A stretch of DNA of 64,000 nucleotides from Variovorax paradoxus (GTDB lineage: Bacteria > Pseudomonadota > Gammaproteobacteria > Burkholderiales > Burkholderiaceae_C), in assembly GCF_009498455.1 (NCBI RefSeq), contig NZ_CP045644.1, positions 2,917,001 to 2,981,000 on the forward strand. The letters run 5' to 3'. The stretch's first letter is position 1; each line of letters starts with the position of its first letter. The position numbers and the translations under genes are program-made. Below are positions 8,900 through 17,871 of this stretch, piece by piece. Below the pieces are notes generated by a model. That model did not search any database and was not told the DNA's origin. It was given only the letters and a program-made list of their open reading frames with translations.

Positions 8900-9747
8900 T
8901 GTCCCAAGCGATCAGTCCGGAATTGCGCGAATGGCTGGTGGCCCAGCTCGCGGCCGGCCATTCGGTGCCTGCACTGCGCATGTCGATGCGGGCGGCCGGC
9001 TGGCAGGATGCCGCCACCGACCTCGCGCTGGCCCAGCTCGAAGCCGGTTTTCCCGAGGCCGAGGCGGCCCTGGCCCTGGCGCCGGCCCGCACCGAGATGC
9101 CCGGCCCCGACCTGGACGGCGCGCCGCTGTACATCGAGGCCGGCGACCGCCGCGTGCAGGTGTTGCAGACCGTGCGGCATCCGCGCGTCGTGGTGTTCGG
9201 CAACCTGCTGTCGGCCGAGGAATGCGAAGGCCTGATCGCCGCCGCGCGCGTGCGGCTGGCCCGCTCGCTCACCGTCGAGACCCGCACCGGCGGCGAGGTG
9301 CTCAACGTCGACCGCACCAGCGACGGCATGTTCTTCGAGCGCGGCGAGAACGAGATCGTCGCGCGCCTCGAACAGCGCCTGGCCATGCTGCTGCGCTGGC
9401 CGCTTGAATACGGCGAGGGCCTGCAGATCCTGCGCTACGCGCCCGGCGCGCAGTACCGCCCGCACTACGACTACTTCGACCCGCACGAGCCCGGCACGCC
9501 CACCATCCTCAAGCGCGGCGGCCAGCGCGTGGCCACGCTCGTGATGTACCTGCAGGAGCCTGAGCAGGGCGGCGCCACCACCTTCCCCGACATCGGGCTC
9601 GAAGTGGCCCCGGTGCGCGGCACCGGCGTGTTCTTCAGCTACGACCGGCCCGACCCCGCCACCCGCACGCTGCACGGCGGCGCGCCGGTGCTCGCGGGCG
9701 AGAAATGGGTCGCCACCAAGTGGCTGCGCGAGCGCGAATTCAAGTAG
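8899..9747 (+). CDS. 2OG-Fe(II) oxygenase (prolyl 4-hydroxylase-like)
   Basis: A 282-residue protein whose C-terminal half (about residues 100-282) is a P4Hc-type double-stranded beta-helix. The iron ligands are visible as YRPHYDYFD (His-x-Asp) and the distal TRTLHGG (His), followed by the 2-oxoglutarate-binding lysine in EKWVATKWLRER. The first 70 residues are helical and of unknown role. Bacterial relatives hydroxylate proline in proteins such as EF-Tu, but the target here is unknown. Its ATG overlaps the last base of the yaaA stop codon, indicating coupled translation. Confidence 0.85.
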   Translation: MSQAISPELREWLVAQLAAGHSVPALRMSMRAAGWQDAATDLALAQLEAGFPEAEAALALAPARTEMPGPDLDGAPLYIEAGDRRVQVLQTVRHPRVVVFGNLLSAEECEGLIAAARVRLARSLTVETRTGGEVLNVDRTSDGMFFERGENEIVARLEQRLAMLLRWPLEYGEGLQILRYAPGAQYRPHYDYFDPHEPGTPTILKRGGQRVATLVMYLQEPEQGGATTFPDIGLEVAPVRGTGVFFSYDRPDPATRTLHGGAPVLAGEKWVATKWLREREFK

Positions 9748-9772
9748 CAGCAGAAGAAGCAACAAGGAACCG

Positions 9773-10672
9773 ATGAAAGTCACCGCCAACGGCCTGCAGA
9801 TCGAAGTCGACGACACCGGCGGCGAAGGGCGCCCCGTCATCCTGCTGATCATGGGGCTGGGCATGCAGCTGGTCGCTTGGCCCGACGCGTTCGTGCAGCA
9901 GCTGGTCGATGCGGGCTTTCGCGTGGTGCGCCACGACAACCGCGACATCGGCCTGAGCCAGGGCTTCGACCACCTCGGCACCGGCAACATCGTGTGGGAA
10001 ACCATCCGCCACCGCATCGGCCTGAAGGTGCGCAGCGCCTACACGCTGCAGGACATGGCGCTCGATTCGCTCGGCGTGCTCGACGCGCTGGGCATTGCCC
10101 GCGCCCACATCGTCGGTGCCTCGATGGGCGGCATGATCGCGCAGCGCATCGCCGCCACCGCGCCCGAGCGCACCGCCAGCCTCGTGAGCATCATGAGCTC
10201 CAGCGGCGCGCGCGGCCTGCCGGGCCCGCGCCGCGAAGTCGGGGCCATGCTCATGCGGCGCCCGCGCAGCCACGACGAGGCCGCGCTGGTCGCGCACAGC
10301 ATCAAGCTGCTGCGGCTCATCCAGAGCCCGGCCTATCCGCAGACCGACGAACAACTGGCCGCGCGCCTCACCTTCAGCATGCGCCGCGCCTACCACCCGG
10401 CCGGCCTGATGCGCCAGATGCTGGCCATCGGTGCCGACGACGACCGGCCCCAGGTGCTCGCGCGCATCGAGCGACCGACGCTCGTGCTGCACGGCGACGC
10501 CGACGCGCTCGTGCCCATCGCCTGCGGCCAGGACTCCGCCCGCCGCATCCCCGGCGCGACCTTCACCGCCATCCCCGGCATGGGCCACGACCTGCCGCCC
10601 GAGGTCTGCACCATCCTCGCCAACCACATCGCTCCGTTCGCACACGCGGCGGATGCCGGAACCGCCCCATGA
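9773..10672 (+). CDS. Alpha/beta hydrolase
   Basis: A 299-residue alpha/beta-hydrolase fold enzyme. The nucleophile elbow is GASMGGM (Ser near residue 119), the acid is probably in [12 protein letters not shown], and the base histidine in [11 protein letters not shown]. The oxyanion region is LIMGLGMQL. No signal peptide is seen, so it is cytoplasmic. Its stop overlaps the queF start by 4 nt (ATGA), and 25 nt separate it from the oxygenase gene, so the three are probably one operon. The substrate is unknown; the fold covers esterases, C-C hydrolases and haloperoxidase-like enzymes. Confidence 0.85.
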   Translation: MKVTANGLQIEVDDTGGEGRPVILLIMGLGMQLVAWPDAFVQQLVDAGFRVVRHDNRDIGLSQGFDHLGTGNIVWETIRHRIGLKVRSAYTLQDMALDSLGVLDALGIARAHIVGASMGGMIAQRIAATAPERTASLVSIMSSSGARGLPGPRREVGAMLMRRPRSHDEAALVAHSIKLLRLIQSPAYPQTDEQLAARLTFSMRRAYHPAGLMRQMLAIGADDDRPQVLARIERPTLVLHGDADALVPIACGQDSARRIPGATFTAIPGMGHDLPPEVCTILANHIAPFAHAADAGTAP

Positions 10673-11550
10673 GCCACGATCCCGCCAACCCGAACCCCAA
10701 CCCCAACACCCCCGAGCAATCGCAGCTCGGCCGCGCCTCGGCCTACGCCGACAAGTACGACCCATCGCTTCTGTTCCCCATCGCACGCGCCACGCAACGC
10801 GAAGCCATGGGCATCCAGGCCGGCGCCTTGCCCTTCTTCGGCGCCGACCTCTGGACCGCCTTCGAGCTGAGCTGGCTGAACCCGCGCGGCAAGCCGCAGG
10901 TGGCCATCGCGCACTTCACCATTCCCTGCGAAACGCCGAACATCATCGAGAGCAAGTCGTTCAAGCTGTACCTCAACAGCTTCAACAACAGCACCTTCGC
11001 CAGCATCGATGCCGTGCGCGAGCACCTGCGCACCGACCTTGCCGAAGCCGCATGGCGCGGCAGCGACCAGTCGGCCGGCATCGGCGTGAAGCTGCTCACG
11101 CCCGACCTGTTCGACCGCGAGCCGGTGCACGAAATCGACGGCCTCGACCTCGACCGCCTCGACATCGAATGCACCCACTACCAACCCGCGCCCGAGCTGC
11201 TGAGCAGCGACACGACGCAGGTGCACGTGAACGAAACCCTCACCAGCCGCCTGCTCAAGAGCAACTGCCTCGTCACCGGCCAGCCCGACTGGGGCAGCGT
11301 GCAGATCCGCTACAGCGGCCCGCCCATCGACCAGGCCGGGCTGCTGGCGTACATCGTGAGCTTTCGCAACCACAACGAGTTCCACGAGCCCTGTGCCGAG
11401 CGCATGTTCACGGACATCTGGCGCCAATGCCAGCCGACCAAGCTCGCGGTGTATGCGCGCTACACGCGGCGCGGCGGACTGGACATCAACCCGTTCCGCA
11501 CGAGCTGGCCGCAGGCGCTGCCGCCGAACATCCGCACGGCGCGGCAGTAG
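10669..11550 (+). CDS. queF: NADPH-dependent 7-cyano-7-deazaguanine (preQ0) reductase
   Basis: A 293-residue enzyme of the long, bimodular QueF type. It reduces the nitrile of preQ0 to preQ1 in queuosine tRNA modification. The substrate-binding motif [13 protein letters not shown] and the nucleophilic cysteine in [15 protein letters not shown] are both present, as is [14 protein letters not shown] near the end. The N-terminal 20 residues are a low-complexity Asn/Pro tract (NPNPNPN) not needed for catalysis. Translation starts inside the stop of the preceding hydrolase. Confidence 0.95.
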   Translation: MSHDPANPNPNPNTPEQSQLGRASAYADKYDPSLLFPIARATQREAMGIQAGALPFFGADLWTAFELSWLNPRGKPQVAIAHFTIPCETPNIIESKSFKLYLNSFNNSTFASIDAVREHLRTDLAEAAWRGSDQSAGIGVKLLTPDLFDREPVHEIDGLDLDRLDIECTHYQPAPELLSSDTTQVHVNETLTSRLLKSNCLVTGQPDWGSVQIRYSGPPIDQAGLLAYIVSFRNHNEFHEPCAERMFTDIWRQCQPTKLAVYARYTRRGGLDINPFRTSWPQALPPNIRTARQ

Positions 11551-11685
11551 CCAGCCAGCCGGCCTTCGCGCCGCCGCTTAAGCCCCTCTTCGGAAACCCC
11601 AAACCCGCGCCTGCCTTGCCTGTGGCATTCTGAAATTCCCCCGCACCCCGCGGGCGAACGAACATCCGAAGCAGAGGCAAGACAC

Positions 11686-12591
11686 ATGGTTGAAGGAAAA
11701 GTGATCGTCGTCACCGGCGCGGGCGGCGGCATCGGGCGGGACATCGCGCTCGCGATGGCGCGGCATGGCGCGAAGGTGGTGGTCAACGACATCGGTGCGG
11801 GGCTCGACGGCGAGGGCGGCAGTGCCGGGCCGGCGCAGCAGGTGGTCGAAGAAATCCGTGCGGCGGGTGGCGAGGCGGTGCCCAACACCGACAGCGTGGC
11901 CGAGGCCGCGAGCGCGGGGCGCATCGTGGAATGCGCGGTCGACAGCTTCGGGCGCATCGATGCGGTGGTCAACAACGCGGGCATCCTGCGCGACCGGTTC
12001 TTCCACAAGATGTCGGTCGACGAGTGGGACGCCGTGATCAAGGTGCACCTGTACGGCGCCTACTTCGTGAGCCGCGCGGCTGCGACGCACTTCAAGGAGC
12101 AGAACGCGGGTGCGCTGGTGCACATGACCTCCACCTCGGGCCTCATCGGCAACTTCGGCCAGGCCAACTACGCGGCGGCCAAGCTCGGCATCGCGGCGCT
12201 GTCGAAGTCCATCGCGCTGGACATGCTCAAGTTCAACGTGCGCTCCAACTGCATCGCGCCCTTTGCCTGGAGCCGCATGATCGGCGCCATTCCCACCGAC
12301 ACCGACGAGCAGCGCGCGCGCGTCGACAAGATCAAGCAGATGACGCCCGCCAAGGTGGCGCCGCTCGCGGTGTACCTGGCGAGCGATGCAGCCGCCGCGG
12401 TCAACGGCCAGATCTTCTCGGTGCGCAACAACGAGATCTCGCTCATCAGCCAGCCGCGCCCGGTGCGCTCCGTGCACCGCTCGGAAGGGTGGACGCCCGA
12501 GAGCATTGCAGAGCACGCCATGCCCGCGATGCGCGCCAGTTTCTTCCCGCTGGATCGTTCGGCGGACGTGTTCAGCTGGGACCCGGTCTGA
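11686..12591 (+). CDS. SDR family oxidoreductase, hydroxyacyl-CoA dehydrogenase type
   Basis: A 301-residue classical SDR. The cofactor motif is TGAGGGIG (residues 7-14), then NNAG, the catalytic serine in HMTSTSGLIGNFG, and YAAAK (Tyr-xxx-Lys). Sequence such as VVVNDIGAGLDGEGGS is typical of the (3R)-hydroxyacyl-CoA dehydrogenase module of multifunctional beta-oxidation enzymes, where an Asp after the second strand selects NAD. A ribosome-binding AGAGGCAAG precedes the ATG. It lies 95 nt upstream of two LysR genes and opens the catabolic cluster, where it could oxidise a hydroxyacyl-CoA intermediate; that role is inferred. Confidence 0.8.
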   Translation: MVEGKVIVVTGAGGGIGRDIALAMARHGAKVVVNDIGAGLDGEGGSAGPAQQVVEEIRAAGGEAVPNTDSVAEAASAGRIVECAVDSFGRIDAVVNNAGILRDRFFHKMSVDEWDAVIKVHLYGAYFVSRAAATHFKEQNAGALVHMTSTSGLIGNFGQANYAAAKLGIAALSKSIALDMLKFNVRSNCIAPFAWSRMIGAIPTDTDEQRARVDKIKQMTPAKVAPLAVYLASDAAAAVNGQIFSVRNNEISLISQPRPVRSVHRSEGWTPESIAEHAMPAMRASFFPLDRSADVFSWDPV

Positions 12592-12686
12592 AGACATGAG
12601 GGCATGAGGACAAACCCGCAAGCGGCGGCAGGCGGCACCGTTCGCCGGACAATGCGCGTTCCTCCCGCTTCCTTCGTGCCCGCCCG

Positions 12687-13577
12687 GTGAATCTGCACTT
12701 CGACCTGTTCGACCTGAAACTGTTCGTCTACGTGGCGGACGCGCGCAGCCTCACGCGCGGCGCCGAGAAGGCCTGCATCTCGCTGGCCGCCGCCTCCACG
12801 CGCATCAAGCAGATGGAAGAAGCGGTGGGCGGCAAGCTGCTGCATCGCAGTGCCCAAGGCGTGACGCTCACGGCCGCGGGGCAGGCGGTGCTGTACCACG
12901 CCAAGCGCGTGATGCAGCAGATGGAGCACCTGCGCTGCGACATGCAGGACTTCGGCAAGGGCATCAAGGGCCATGTGCGCGTGTTCGCCAACACCACCTC
13001 GATCACCGAGTACCTGCCGCAGAAACTCGCGGGCTTTCTCACGCAGCATCCGGCCGTGCAGGTCGACCTGCGCGAATACCTGAGCGAAGAAATCGTGCGC
13101 GCCGTGGCCGACGGCGAGGCCGACATCGGCATCCTCGCGGGCGATGTGCACACCGGCGAGTTCGATGCGCGCCCCTTCGGCCGCAACCAGCTCGTGCTGG
13201 TGGTGCCGCCCTCGCACCCGCTGGCGGGCGCGTCGTCGGTGGCCTTTGCCGACACGCTCGACGAGCAGCACGTGGGCCTGCACCACGGCAGCGCGATCCA
13301 CCGCTTTCTGCAGCGCCGCGCCGAACTCGCGGGGCGCGGCTTCAACCCGCGCATCCAGGTGAGCAGCTTCGAGGCCATCTGCCTGATGATCGAAGCGGGC
13401 GTGGGTGTCGGCGTGCTGCCGTCGTCGTCGGCGCACCGGTTGTCGATGGCGATGCGCATCTCGACCGTGGCACTCAGCGACGCCTGGGCCGAGCGCGAGC
13501 TCAAGCTCATCGCGCGCAACCGCGAGCAGTTGCCGGCCTCCGCGCGCGAGCTGTTCGATCACCTCGTTTTGACCTGA
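12687..13577 (+). CDS. LysR family transcriptional regulator (first of a tandem pair)
   Basis: A 296-residue LysR protein. The winged helix-turn-helix is at residues 1-65 (FDLKLFVYVADARSLTRGAE, then AAASTRIKQMEEAVGGKLLH) and the periplasmic-binding-like effector domain from about 90. The GTG at 12687 is used because the conserved N-terminal motif begins there. It is 13 nt upstream of a second LysR gene of similar architecture, and both precede the enolase-superfamily, Bug and arylmalonate decarboxylase genes they probably control. The inducer is unknown. Confidence 0.85.
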   Translation: MNLHFDLFDLKLFVYVADARSLTRGAEKACISLAAASTRIKQMEEAVGGKLLHRSAQGVTLTAAGQAVLYHAKRVMQQMEHLRCDMQDFGKGIKGHVRVFANTTSITEYLPQKLAGFLTQHPAVQVDLREYLSEEIVRAVADGEADIGILAGDVHTGEFDARPFGRNQLVLVVPPSHPLAGASSVAFADTLDEQHVGLHHGSAIHRFLQRRAELAGRGFNPRIQVSSFEAICLMIEAGVGVGVLPSSSAHRLSMAMRISTVALSDAWAERELKLIARNREQLPASARELFDHLVLT

Positions 13578-13590
13578 GGCGCGACGGGCC

Positions 13591-14478
13591 ATGTCCGCCG
13601 ACCTGAAGTCGCTGCGCCTGTTCGTGGCCGTGTCCGACCACGGCAGCATCAGTGAAGGCGCCAAGCGCTGCCACATCGCGCTGGCGGCTGCGAGCAAGCG
13701 CATCTCCGATCTCGAAGCCCGCGCGCGGTTGCCGCTCTTGGTGCGGCATGCGCGCGGCGTCACGCTCACCTCGGCCGGCCATGGGCTGCTGCTGCATGCG
13801 CGCGCCGTGCTCTCGGCCATGGACCGGCTCGGCGCCGAACTCGACGATTTCCAGAACGGCGTGGCAGGCGTGGTCAGCATCACGGCCAATGCCTCGACCA
13901 TCGCGCAGTTTCTGCCGGCGCAGATCGGCTCGTTCCTGCGGCTGCACCCGGTGCTCAAGATCGACCTGCAGGAGCGCGCGAGCACCGAGGTGGTGAAGGC
14001 GGTGCAGGCCGGCCTGGCCGACATCGGCGTGATCGAGGGCCAGACGCCGGCCGACGGCCTCGAATGCCTGCCGTACCGCACCGACGAACTGGCCGTGGTC
14101 ATCGCGCGCGACCACCCGCTGGCGCGCCGCAAGCGCATCGATGTGCAGGAGGTGTTGCGCCACGACCATATCGTGGTGCGCGAAGGCACGGCGCTGCACC
14201 GCGTGCTGCTCGCGGCCGCGCTCGAGGCCCAGGTGCCGCTCAAGGTGCGCATGCAGGTCGGCAGCTTCGACATGGTCTGCCGCATGGTGGAGCAGGGCGT
14301 GGGAATCGGCGTGCTGCCCTATGCGGCCATCCTGCCGCAATTGCAGATCCTCAAGCTGCGCTGCCTCAAGCTCGACGCGCCCTGGGCGCTGCGCCGCCAC
14401 CTGCTGTGCGTGCGCCGCCAGCACGAGCTCACGGCCGCCGCGCGCTCGGTGCTCGAACACCTCGGCCGTCCCGACTGA
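13591..14478 (+). CDS. LysR family transcriptional regulator (second of a tandem pair)
   Basis: A 295-residue LysR protein with HTH residues LKSLRLFVAVSDHGSISEGA and AAASKRISDLEARARLPLL, followed by an effector-binding domain (VSITANASTIAQFLPAQIG). It shares the unusual 'AAAS.RI' recognition helix and overall layout with the gene just upstream, which suggests tandem duplication and divergence. A strong hairpin (14505-14531) follows the stop codon and separates it from the catabolic genes. Confidence 0.85.
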   Translation: MSADLKSLRLFVAVSDHGSISEGAKRCHIALAAASKRISDLEARARLPLLVRHARGVTLTSAGHGLLLHARAVLSAMDRLGAELDDFQNGVAGVVSITANASTIAQFLPAQIGSFLRLHPVLKIDLQERASTEVVKAVQAGLADIGVIEGQTPADGLECLPYRTDELAVVIARDHPLARRKRIDVQEVLRHDHIVVREGTALHRVLLAAALEAQVPLKVRMQVGSFDMVCRMVEQGVGIGVLPYAAILPQLQILKLRCLKLDAPWALRRHLLCVRRQHELTAAARSVLEHLGRPD

Positions 14479-14504
14479 GCTGAGGCGGGCGGTCCATCGG
14501 GCGA

Positions 14505-14531
14505 CGAGCCTTCGCGCCGCGCGAAGGCTCG
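14505..14531. other. Perfect 12-bp hairpin after the LysR pair
   Basis: CGAGCCTTCGCG (14505-14516) pairs with CGCGAAGGCTCG (14520-14531) across the loop CCG. No T run follows on the + strand. It could end the LysR transcript weakly, stabilise mRNA, or, as DNA, serve as a dyad operator upstream of the enolase-superfamily gene. Confidence 0.45.
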
Positions 14532-14601
14532 AACTCGCCAAAAACGAATTGTTCTCCTGCGGCCCTCGCGCAAAGATGCGTGCACACCAAAGGAGACAGC
14601 C

Positions 14602-15756
14602 TTGAAGATCATCCGCGTCAGCGCCACGCCGCTGAACATCCCCGTGACCATCGACGTGGTCGGCCTGAACAAGCAGACCTCGCTGTCGCTGTGCCTCACC
14701 GAGATCGAGACCGACACCGGCCTCGTCGGCCATGGCATGACGGCCATCACCGAAGAAGAAATCATCGCCGCCGCTGTGCGCGAAGTGGCCGGCCCCGCAC
14801 TGATCGGCGAAGACCCGATGGCCACCGAACGCCTGTGGGAGAAGCTCTACTGGCTGCTCTCGCCGCGCGGCCAGACCGGCTACGCGAGCCACACCATCGC
14901 CGCGCTCGACATCGCCCTGTGGGACCTGAAGGGCAAGGCGCTCGGCCAGCCGCTGTGGCGCCTGTTCGGCGGCGCGCGTGCCAAGGTGCCGGTGTACGCC
15001 ACCTTCGGCTTCGGCTTCTTCGAGCGCGACCAGCTCGCCGCCGCCGCCAAGCTGTGGGTGTCGCAGGGCTTCCAGCGCCTGAAGATGACCGTCGGCAACC
15101 ACGCCCTCGCGCGCCGCGACGAGCCGCGCCCGCTCGACGAAGTCATCGCCGAAGACGTGCGCCGCGTGGCCGCCGTGCGCGAAGCCGTGGGCCCCGACGT
15201 CAAGCTGTACGTCGATGCCAATTGCGGCCTCGACCTGTTCCACGCGACCGAACTCGCGCAACGCATCGAGCCCTACGGCATCAGCTTCTTCGAAGAGCCA
15301 CTCACGCAGAACGACGTGCGCCAGATGACCCAGCTGCGCGCACGCACGCGCATCCCGCTGGCCTGCGGGCAGAACGAAGGCCTGGCCTACCGTTTCCGCG
15401 ACCTGCTCGTGAACCAGGCGGCCGACGTGCTGCAGCCCAACGTGACCATCTCGGGCGGCTACTCGCAGTGCCTGAAGATCGCGGGCATGGCCGCGGCCTT
15501 CAACGTGCCGATCGACAACGGCGGCGCCTGGCCTTTCCACAACATGCACCTGCACGCGGGCGTGTCGAACGGCGGGCTGGTCGAGTACCACTACGTCGCG
15601 GTGCAGATGCTCAAGCAGATCTTCGACGGCCTGCCCGTGCCCGACCAGGGCTGGCTCACGCTGCCCGAAGCGCCGGGCCTGGGCTTCATGCCCAATGCCG
15701 AGCGCGTGCGCGAGCTTGCGAAGCTGCCGACCTCGCACGGCAAGGGAAAGGCCTGA
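14602..15756 (+). CDS. Mandelate racemase / muconate lactonizing enzyme family protein
   Basis: A 384-residue enolase-superfamily enzyme. The capping domain covers about residues 1-125 and the barrel follows. Catalytic elements seen are LKMTVGN (Lys region), the metal ligands in YVDANCGLDLF and FFEEPLTQND, a third ligand region ACGQNEG, and the C-terminal histidine motif WPFHNMHLHAG. The start is TTG at 14602, preceded by AAAGGAGACAG, a good ribosome-binding site. Family members abstract the proton alpha to a carboxylate to racemise, dehydrate or cycloisomerise acids. Its place beside a Bug protein and an arylmalonate decarboxylase suggests a carboxylic acid substrate; the exact reaction is not readable. 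Confidence 0.85.
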   Translation: MKIIRVSATPLNIPVTIDVVGLNKQTSLSLCLTEIETDTGLVGHGMTAITEEEIIAAAVREVAGPALIGEDPMATERLWEKLYWLLSPRGQTGYASHTIAALDIALWDLKGKALGQPLWRLFGGARAKVPVYATFGFGFFERDQLAAAAKLWVSQGFQRLKMTVGNHALARRDEPRPLDEVIAEDVRRVAAVREAVGPDVKLYVDANCGLDLFHATELAQRIEPYGISFFEEPLTQNDVRQMTQLRARTRIPLACGQNEGLAYRFRDLLVNQAADVLQPNVTISGGYSQCLKIAGMAAAFNVPIDNGGAWPFHNMHLHAGVSNGGLVEYHYVAVQMLKQIFDGLPVPDQGWLTLPEAPGLGFMPNAERVRELAKLPTSHGKGKA

Positions 15757-15828
15757 CGCGCAACGACACTTCCGACCACGACCAGGCCGCGCAGACGGCC
15801 GGCGAATCCCGACCACCACGGAGACAAG

Positions 15829-16839
15829 ATGAACGACAGAAGACGAGAAGAAGCGAGCCGGCCCTCGCGCCGACATGCAATGCGGGCCGCCCTGGCCCTG
15901 GCCGGCCTGCTGGCCACCGCACCCGCCGCGTGGGCGCAGAAGTTTCCCGACAAGCCCATCCGCATCGTCGTCGGCTACTCGGCCGGCGGCGGCGTCGATG
16001 CCGTCGCGCGCATGCTCAGCGCGCGCTTGCCCGCCGTGCTGGGCCAGCAGGTGCTGGTCGAAAACCGCACCGGCGCCACCGGTCTCATCGCGGCCGACCT
16101 CGTCGCCAAGGCGCCGCCCGACGGCTACACGCTGATGATGGGCGACAGTGCCTTGCTCATCGCCAAGCTGCTGCAGCCGAAGATTCCCATCGATCCGCTG
16201 ACCAGTTTCAAGCCCGTGGCCGGTGCCTTCATGTCGCCGCTGATGATCGTCGCGGGCAATGACTTTCCCGCGAAGACGCCCGCCGAACTCGTCAAGGAAC
16301 TCAAGGCGAACCCCGGCCGCTACTCCTACGCGTCGTCGGGTGTCGGCACCGTGCAGCACCTGGGCTTCGAGATGCTCAAGCAATCCACCGGCGCGTTCGT
16401 GGTGCATGTGCCGTATCGCGGCGCCGCGCAGATCGTGCCCGACGTGGTCGGCGGCCAGGTGCCGCTGGGCGTGGTGAGCGCCACCGCCGCCATGGCGCAG
16501 TCGAAGGCCGGCAAGCTGCGCGCGCTCGCGCTGCTGAACAACGCCAGGCTCGAAGGCGCTGAAAGCGTGGCACCGCTGGCCGATGCGTTGCCGGGCTTCG
16601 ACGTGGCACCGCGCATCTTCCTGCTGGCACCGGCGGGCACGCCGAACGATGTCGTCGACAAGCTCTCGGCCGCCGTGAAGACCGTGCTCGACATGCCGGA
16701 GACGGGCGCAGCCGCTGCTGCACAAGGCACGCTGCGTGCCTATGCCACGCCGGCCCAGCTGGGCAAGGACATGGCGGAGGAAACCACGCGATGGAAACGC
16801 ATCATCACGGACCAGCGCATCGTGGCGGAGGGGAACTGA
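15829..16839 (+). CDS. Bug family periplasmic binding protein (TctC-like)
   Basis: A 336-residue solute-binding protein of the tripartite tricarboxylate transporter (TTT) group. An Arg-rich n-region and hydrophobic segment end at AAWA-QKFPDKP, a typical (possibly Tat-like) signal peptide of about 37 residues. The family hallmarks are IRIVVGYSAGGGVDAVARML near the start of the mature protein, then VVHVPYRGAAQIVPDVVGGQVP. Bug proteins capture carboxylates for TctAB-type membrane partners, none of which is encoded nearby. It is transcribed between the enolase-superfamily and decarboxylase genes, so it probably delivers their substrate. Confidence 0.9.
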   Translation: MNDRRREEASRPSRRHAMRAALALAGLLATAPAAWAQKFPDKPIRIVVGYSAGGGVDAVARMLSARLPAVLGQQVLVENRTGATGLIAADLVAKAPPDGYTLMMGDSALLIAKLLQPKIPIDPLTSFKPVAGAFMSPLMIVAGNDFPAKTPAELVKELKANPGRYSYASSGVGTVQHLGFEMLKQSTGAFVVHVPYRGAAQIVPDVVGGQVPLGVVSATAAMAQSKAGKLRALALLNNARLEGAESVAPLADALPGFDVAPRIFLLAPAGTPNDVVDKLSAAVKTVLDMPETGAAAAAQGTLRAYATPAQLGKDMAEETTRWKRIITDQRIVAEGN

Positions 16840-16915
16840 GGTGGCGGTCTGTTCGAGTCGTTTTTCTGTGTGCTGCGGTTCTTCAGGGCGACGCTCCCGC
16901 CGACGGGGAGCCTTG

Positions 16916-17102
16916 CTCCGCGAATGTCCCCCGCTTCGCTCCTCCTTGATTTCGCTGCGCAAGGCACCCCATCGACGTGAGCGTGACTCAGTGCGGTTGT
17001 TGATCGAACGGCACAACGACAGCGCCCAGTGTGCACAGGACACTGGGTGCTTCCCGCAGCGAAATCAAGGAGGAGGGCGAAGCCCGGGGGACATTCGCGG
17101 AG
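16916..17102. repeat. Long inverted repeat upstream of the arylmalonate decarboxylase gene
   Basis: The left arm 16916-16959 and right arm 17055-17102 are reverse complements over about 44 nt; the only difference is four extra bases in the right arm. The arms carry GAATGTCCCCC and GATTTCGCTGCG. Between them (17025-17047) lies a further hairpin, CCCAGTGT and ACACTGGG with a 7-nt spacer. It fills most of the 315-nt gap between the Bug gene and the decarboxylase gene. This looks like an interspersed palindromic element that occurs repeatedly in Variovorax-type genomes; that last point is from memory. Confidence 0.8.
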
Positions 17103-17154
17103 GGAAGTACCCGGTGGCCTGTGCACACGCCCTGAACAAAAAGGAGCCACACCC

Positions 17155-17865
17155 ATGACCCGTCCTCCTCATCTGGGCCTCATCGTCCCCCCAGCAGCCG
17201 GCGCAGTCCCGGTAGACGGCCCACTGCTCTACGGCGACTGCATCCGCTTCACGGCGAAAGGTTTGGGCCTCGGCGAAATCTCCACCCGCGGCTACACCGA
17301 AGTGATCGACTCGGTCATCGGCAAGGCGCTGGAATTGAAGGCAGAAGGCGCCAGCGCCGTCTCCCTCATGGGCACCTCGCTGAGCTTCTTCCGCGGCGTC
17401 GCCTTCACGCGTCAACTCCAGCGAGAGATGGAACAGGCCACGGACCTGCCCTGCACGACGATGAGCGACGCGATCATCGCGGGCCTGCGCCACCTCAAGG
17501 TGCGGCGCGTGGCCGTCGCCACGGCCTACATCGACGAGGTCAACATGCAGCTGCGCACCTACCTCGAACAGAGCGACTTCGAACCGCTCGCGCTCGAAGG
17601 CCTGGCCATCTCCGATGTGCAGGCCGTCGGCCAGGTGTCGACCGAGGTGCTGGTCGACCTGTGCCTCAAGGTGTTCGAAGAGCAGCCCGGCGCCGACGGC
17701 CTCCTCATCTCGTGCGGCGGCCTCGTCACGCTCGATGCCGTGCGCGAGGTCGAGGCGCGCCTGCAGGTGCCCGTGGTGTCCAGCTCGCCCGCGGGCTTCT
17801 GGGACCTCGTGCGCACTGCGGGGCTCGATGCGCGCTCGCCGGGGCAGGGCCGGCTGTTCGCCTGA
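17155..17865 (+). CDS. amdA: Arylmalonate decarboxylase (AMDase)
   Basis: A 236-residue enzyme of the Asp/Glu racemase superfamily. Known AMDases decarboxylate alpha-aryl-alpha-methylmalonates to optically pure arylpropionates without cofactors. The sequence follows the Bordetella bronchiseptica enzyme closely. GLIVPPAAGAVP is the N-terminal motif. Gly73-Thr74-Ser75 in LMGTSLSFFRG and Tyr125 in ATAYIDEVN form the dioxyanion pocket. Cys187 in ISCGGLVTLD is the proton donor. Gly at position 73, where racemases have a second Cys, marks a decarboxylase. The ATG at 17155 has the ribosome-binding site AAAAAGGAG; the frame open from 17029 lies in the inverted repeat and is rejected. Its stop is 6 nt from the convergent MmgE/PrpD stop. 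Confidence 0.92.
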   Translation: MTRPPHLGLIVPPAAGAVPVDGPLLYGDCIRFTAKGLGLGEISTRGYTEVIDSVIGKALELKAEGASAVSLMGTSLSFFRGVAFTRQLQREMEQATDLPCTTMSDAIIAGLRHLKVRRVAVATAYIDEVNMQLRTYLEQSDFEPLALEGLAISDVQAVGQVSTEVLVDLCLKVFEEQPGADGLLISCGGLVTLDAVREVEARLQVPVVSSSPAGFWDLVRTAGLDARSPGQGRLFA

Positions 17866-17871
17866 GCGGCG

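Noticed and set aside
4954..9747. Very long open frame on the + strand opposite valS
   Set aside because: Its first part is an antisense shadow of valS with His/Arg/Val-biased composition. Only its ends correspond to real genes (the yaaA start and the 2OG-Fe(II) oxygenase).
13507..17043. 1178-codon open frame on the - strand opposite the LysR, enolase-superfamily and Bug genes
   Set aside because: Shadow of GC-rich codon bias; no domain is recognisable and the sense strand holds well-supported genes.
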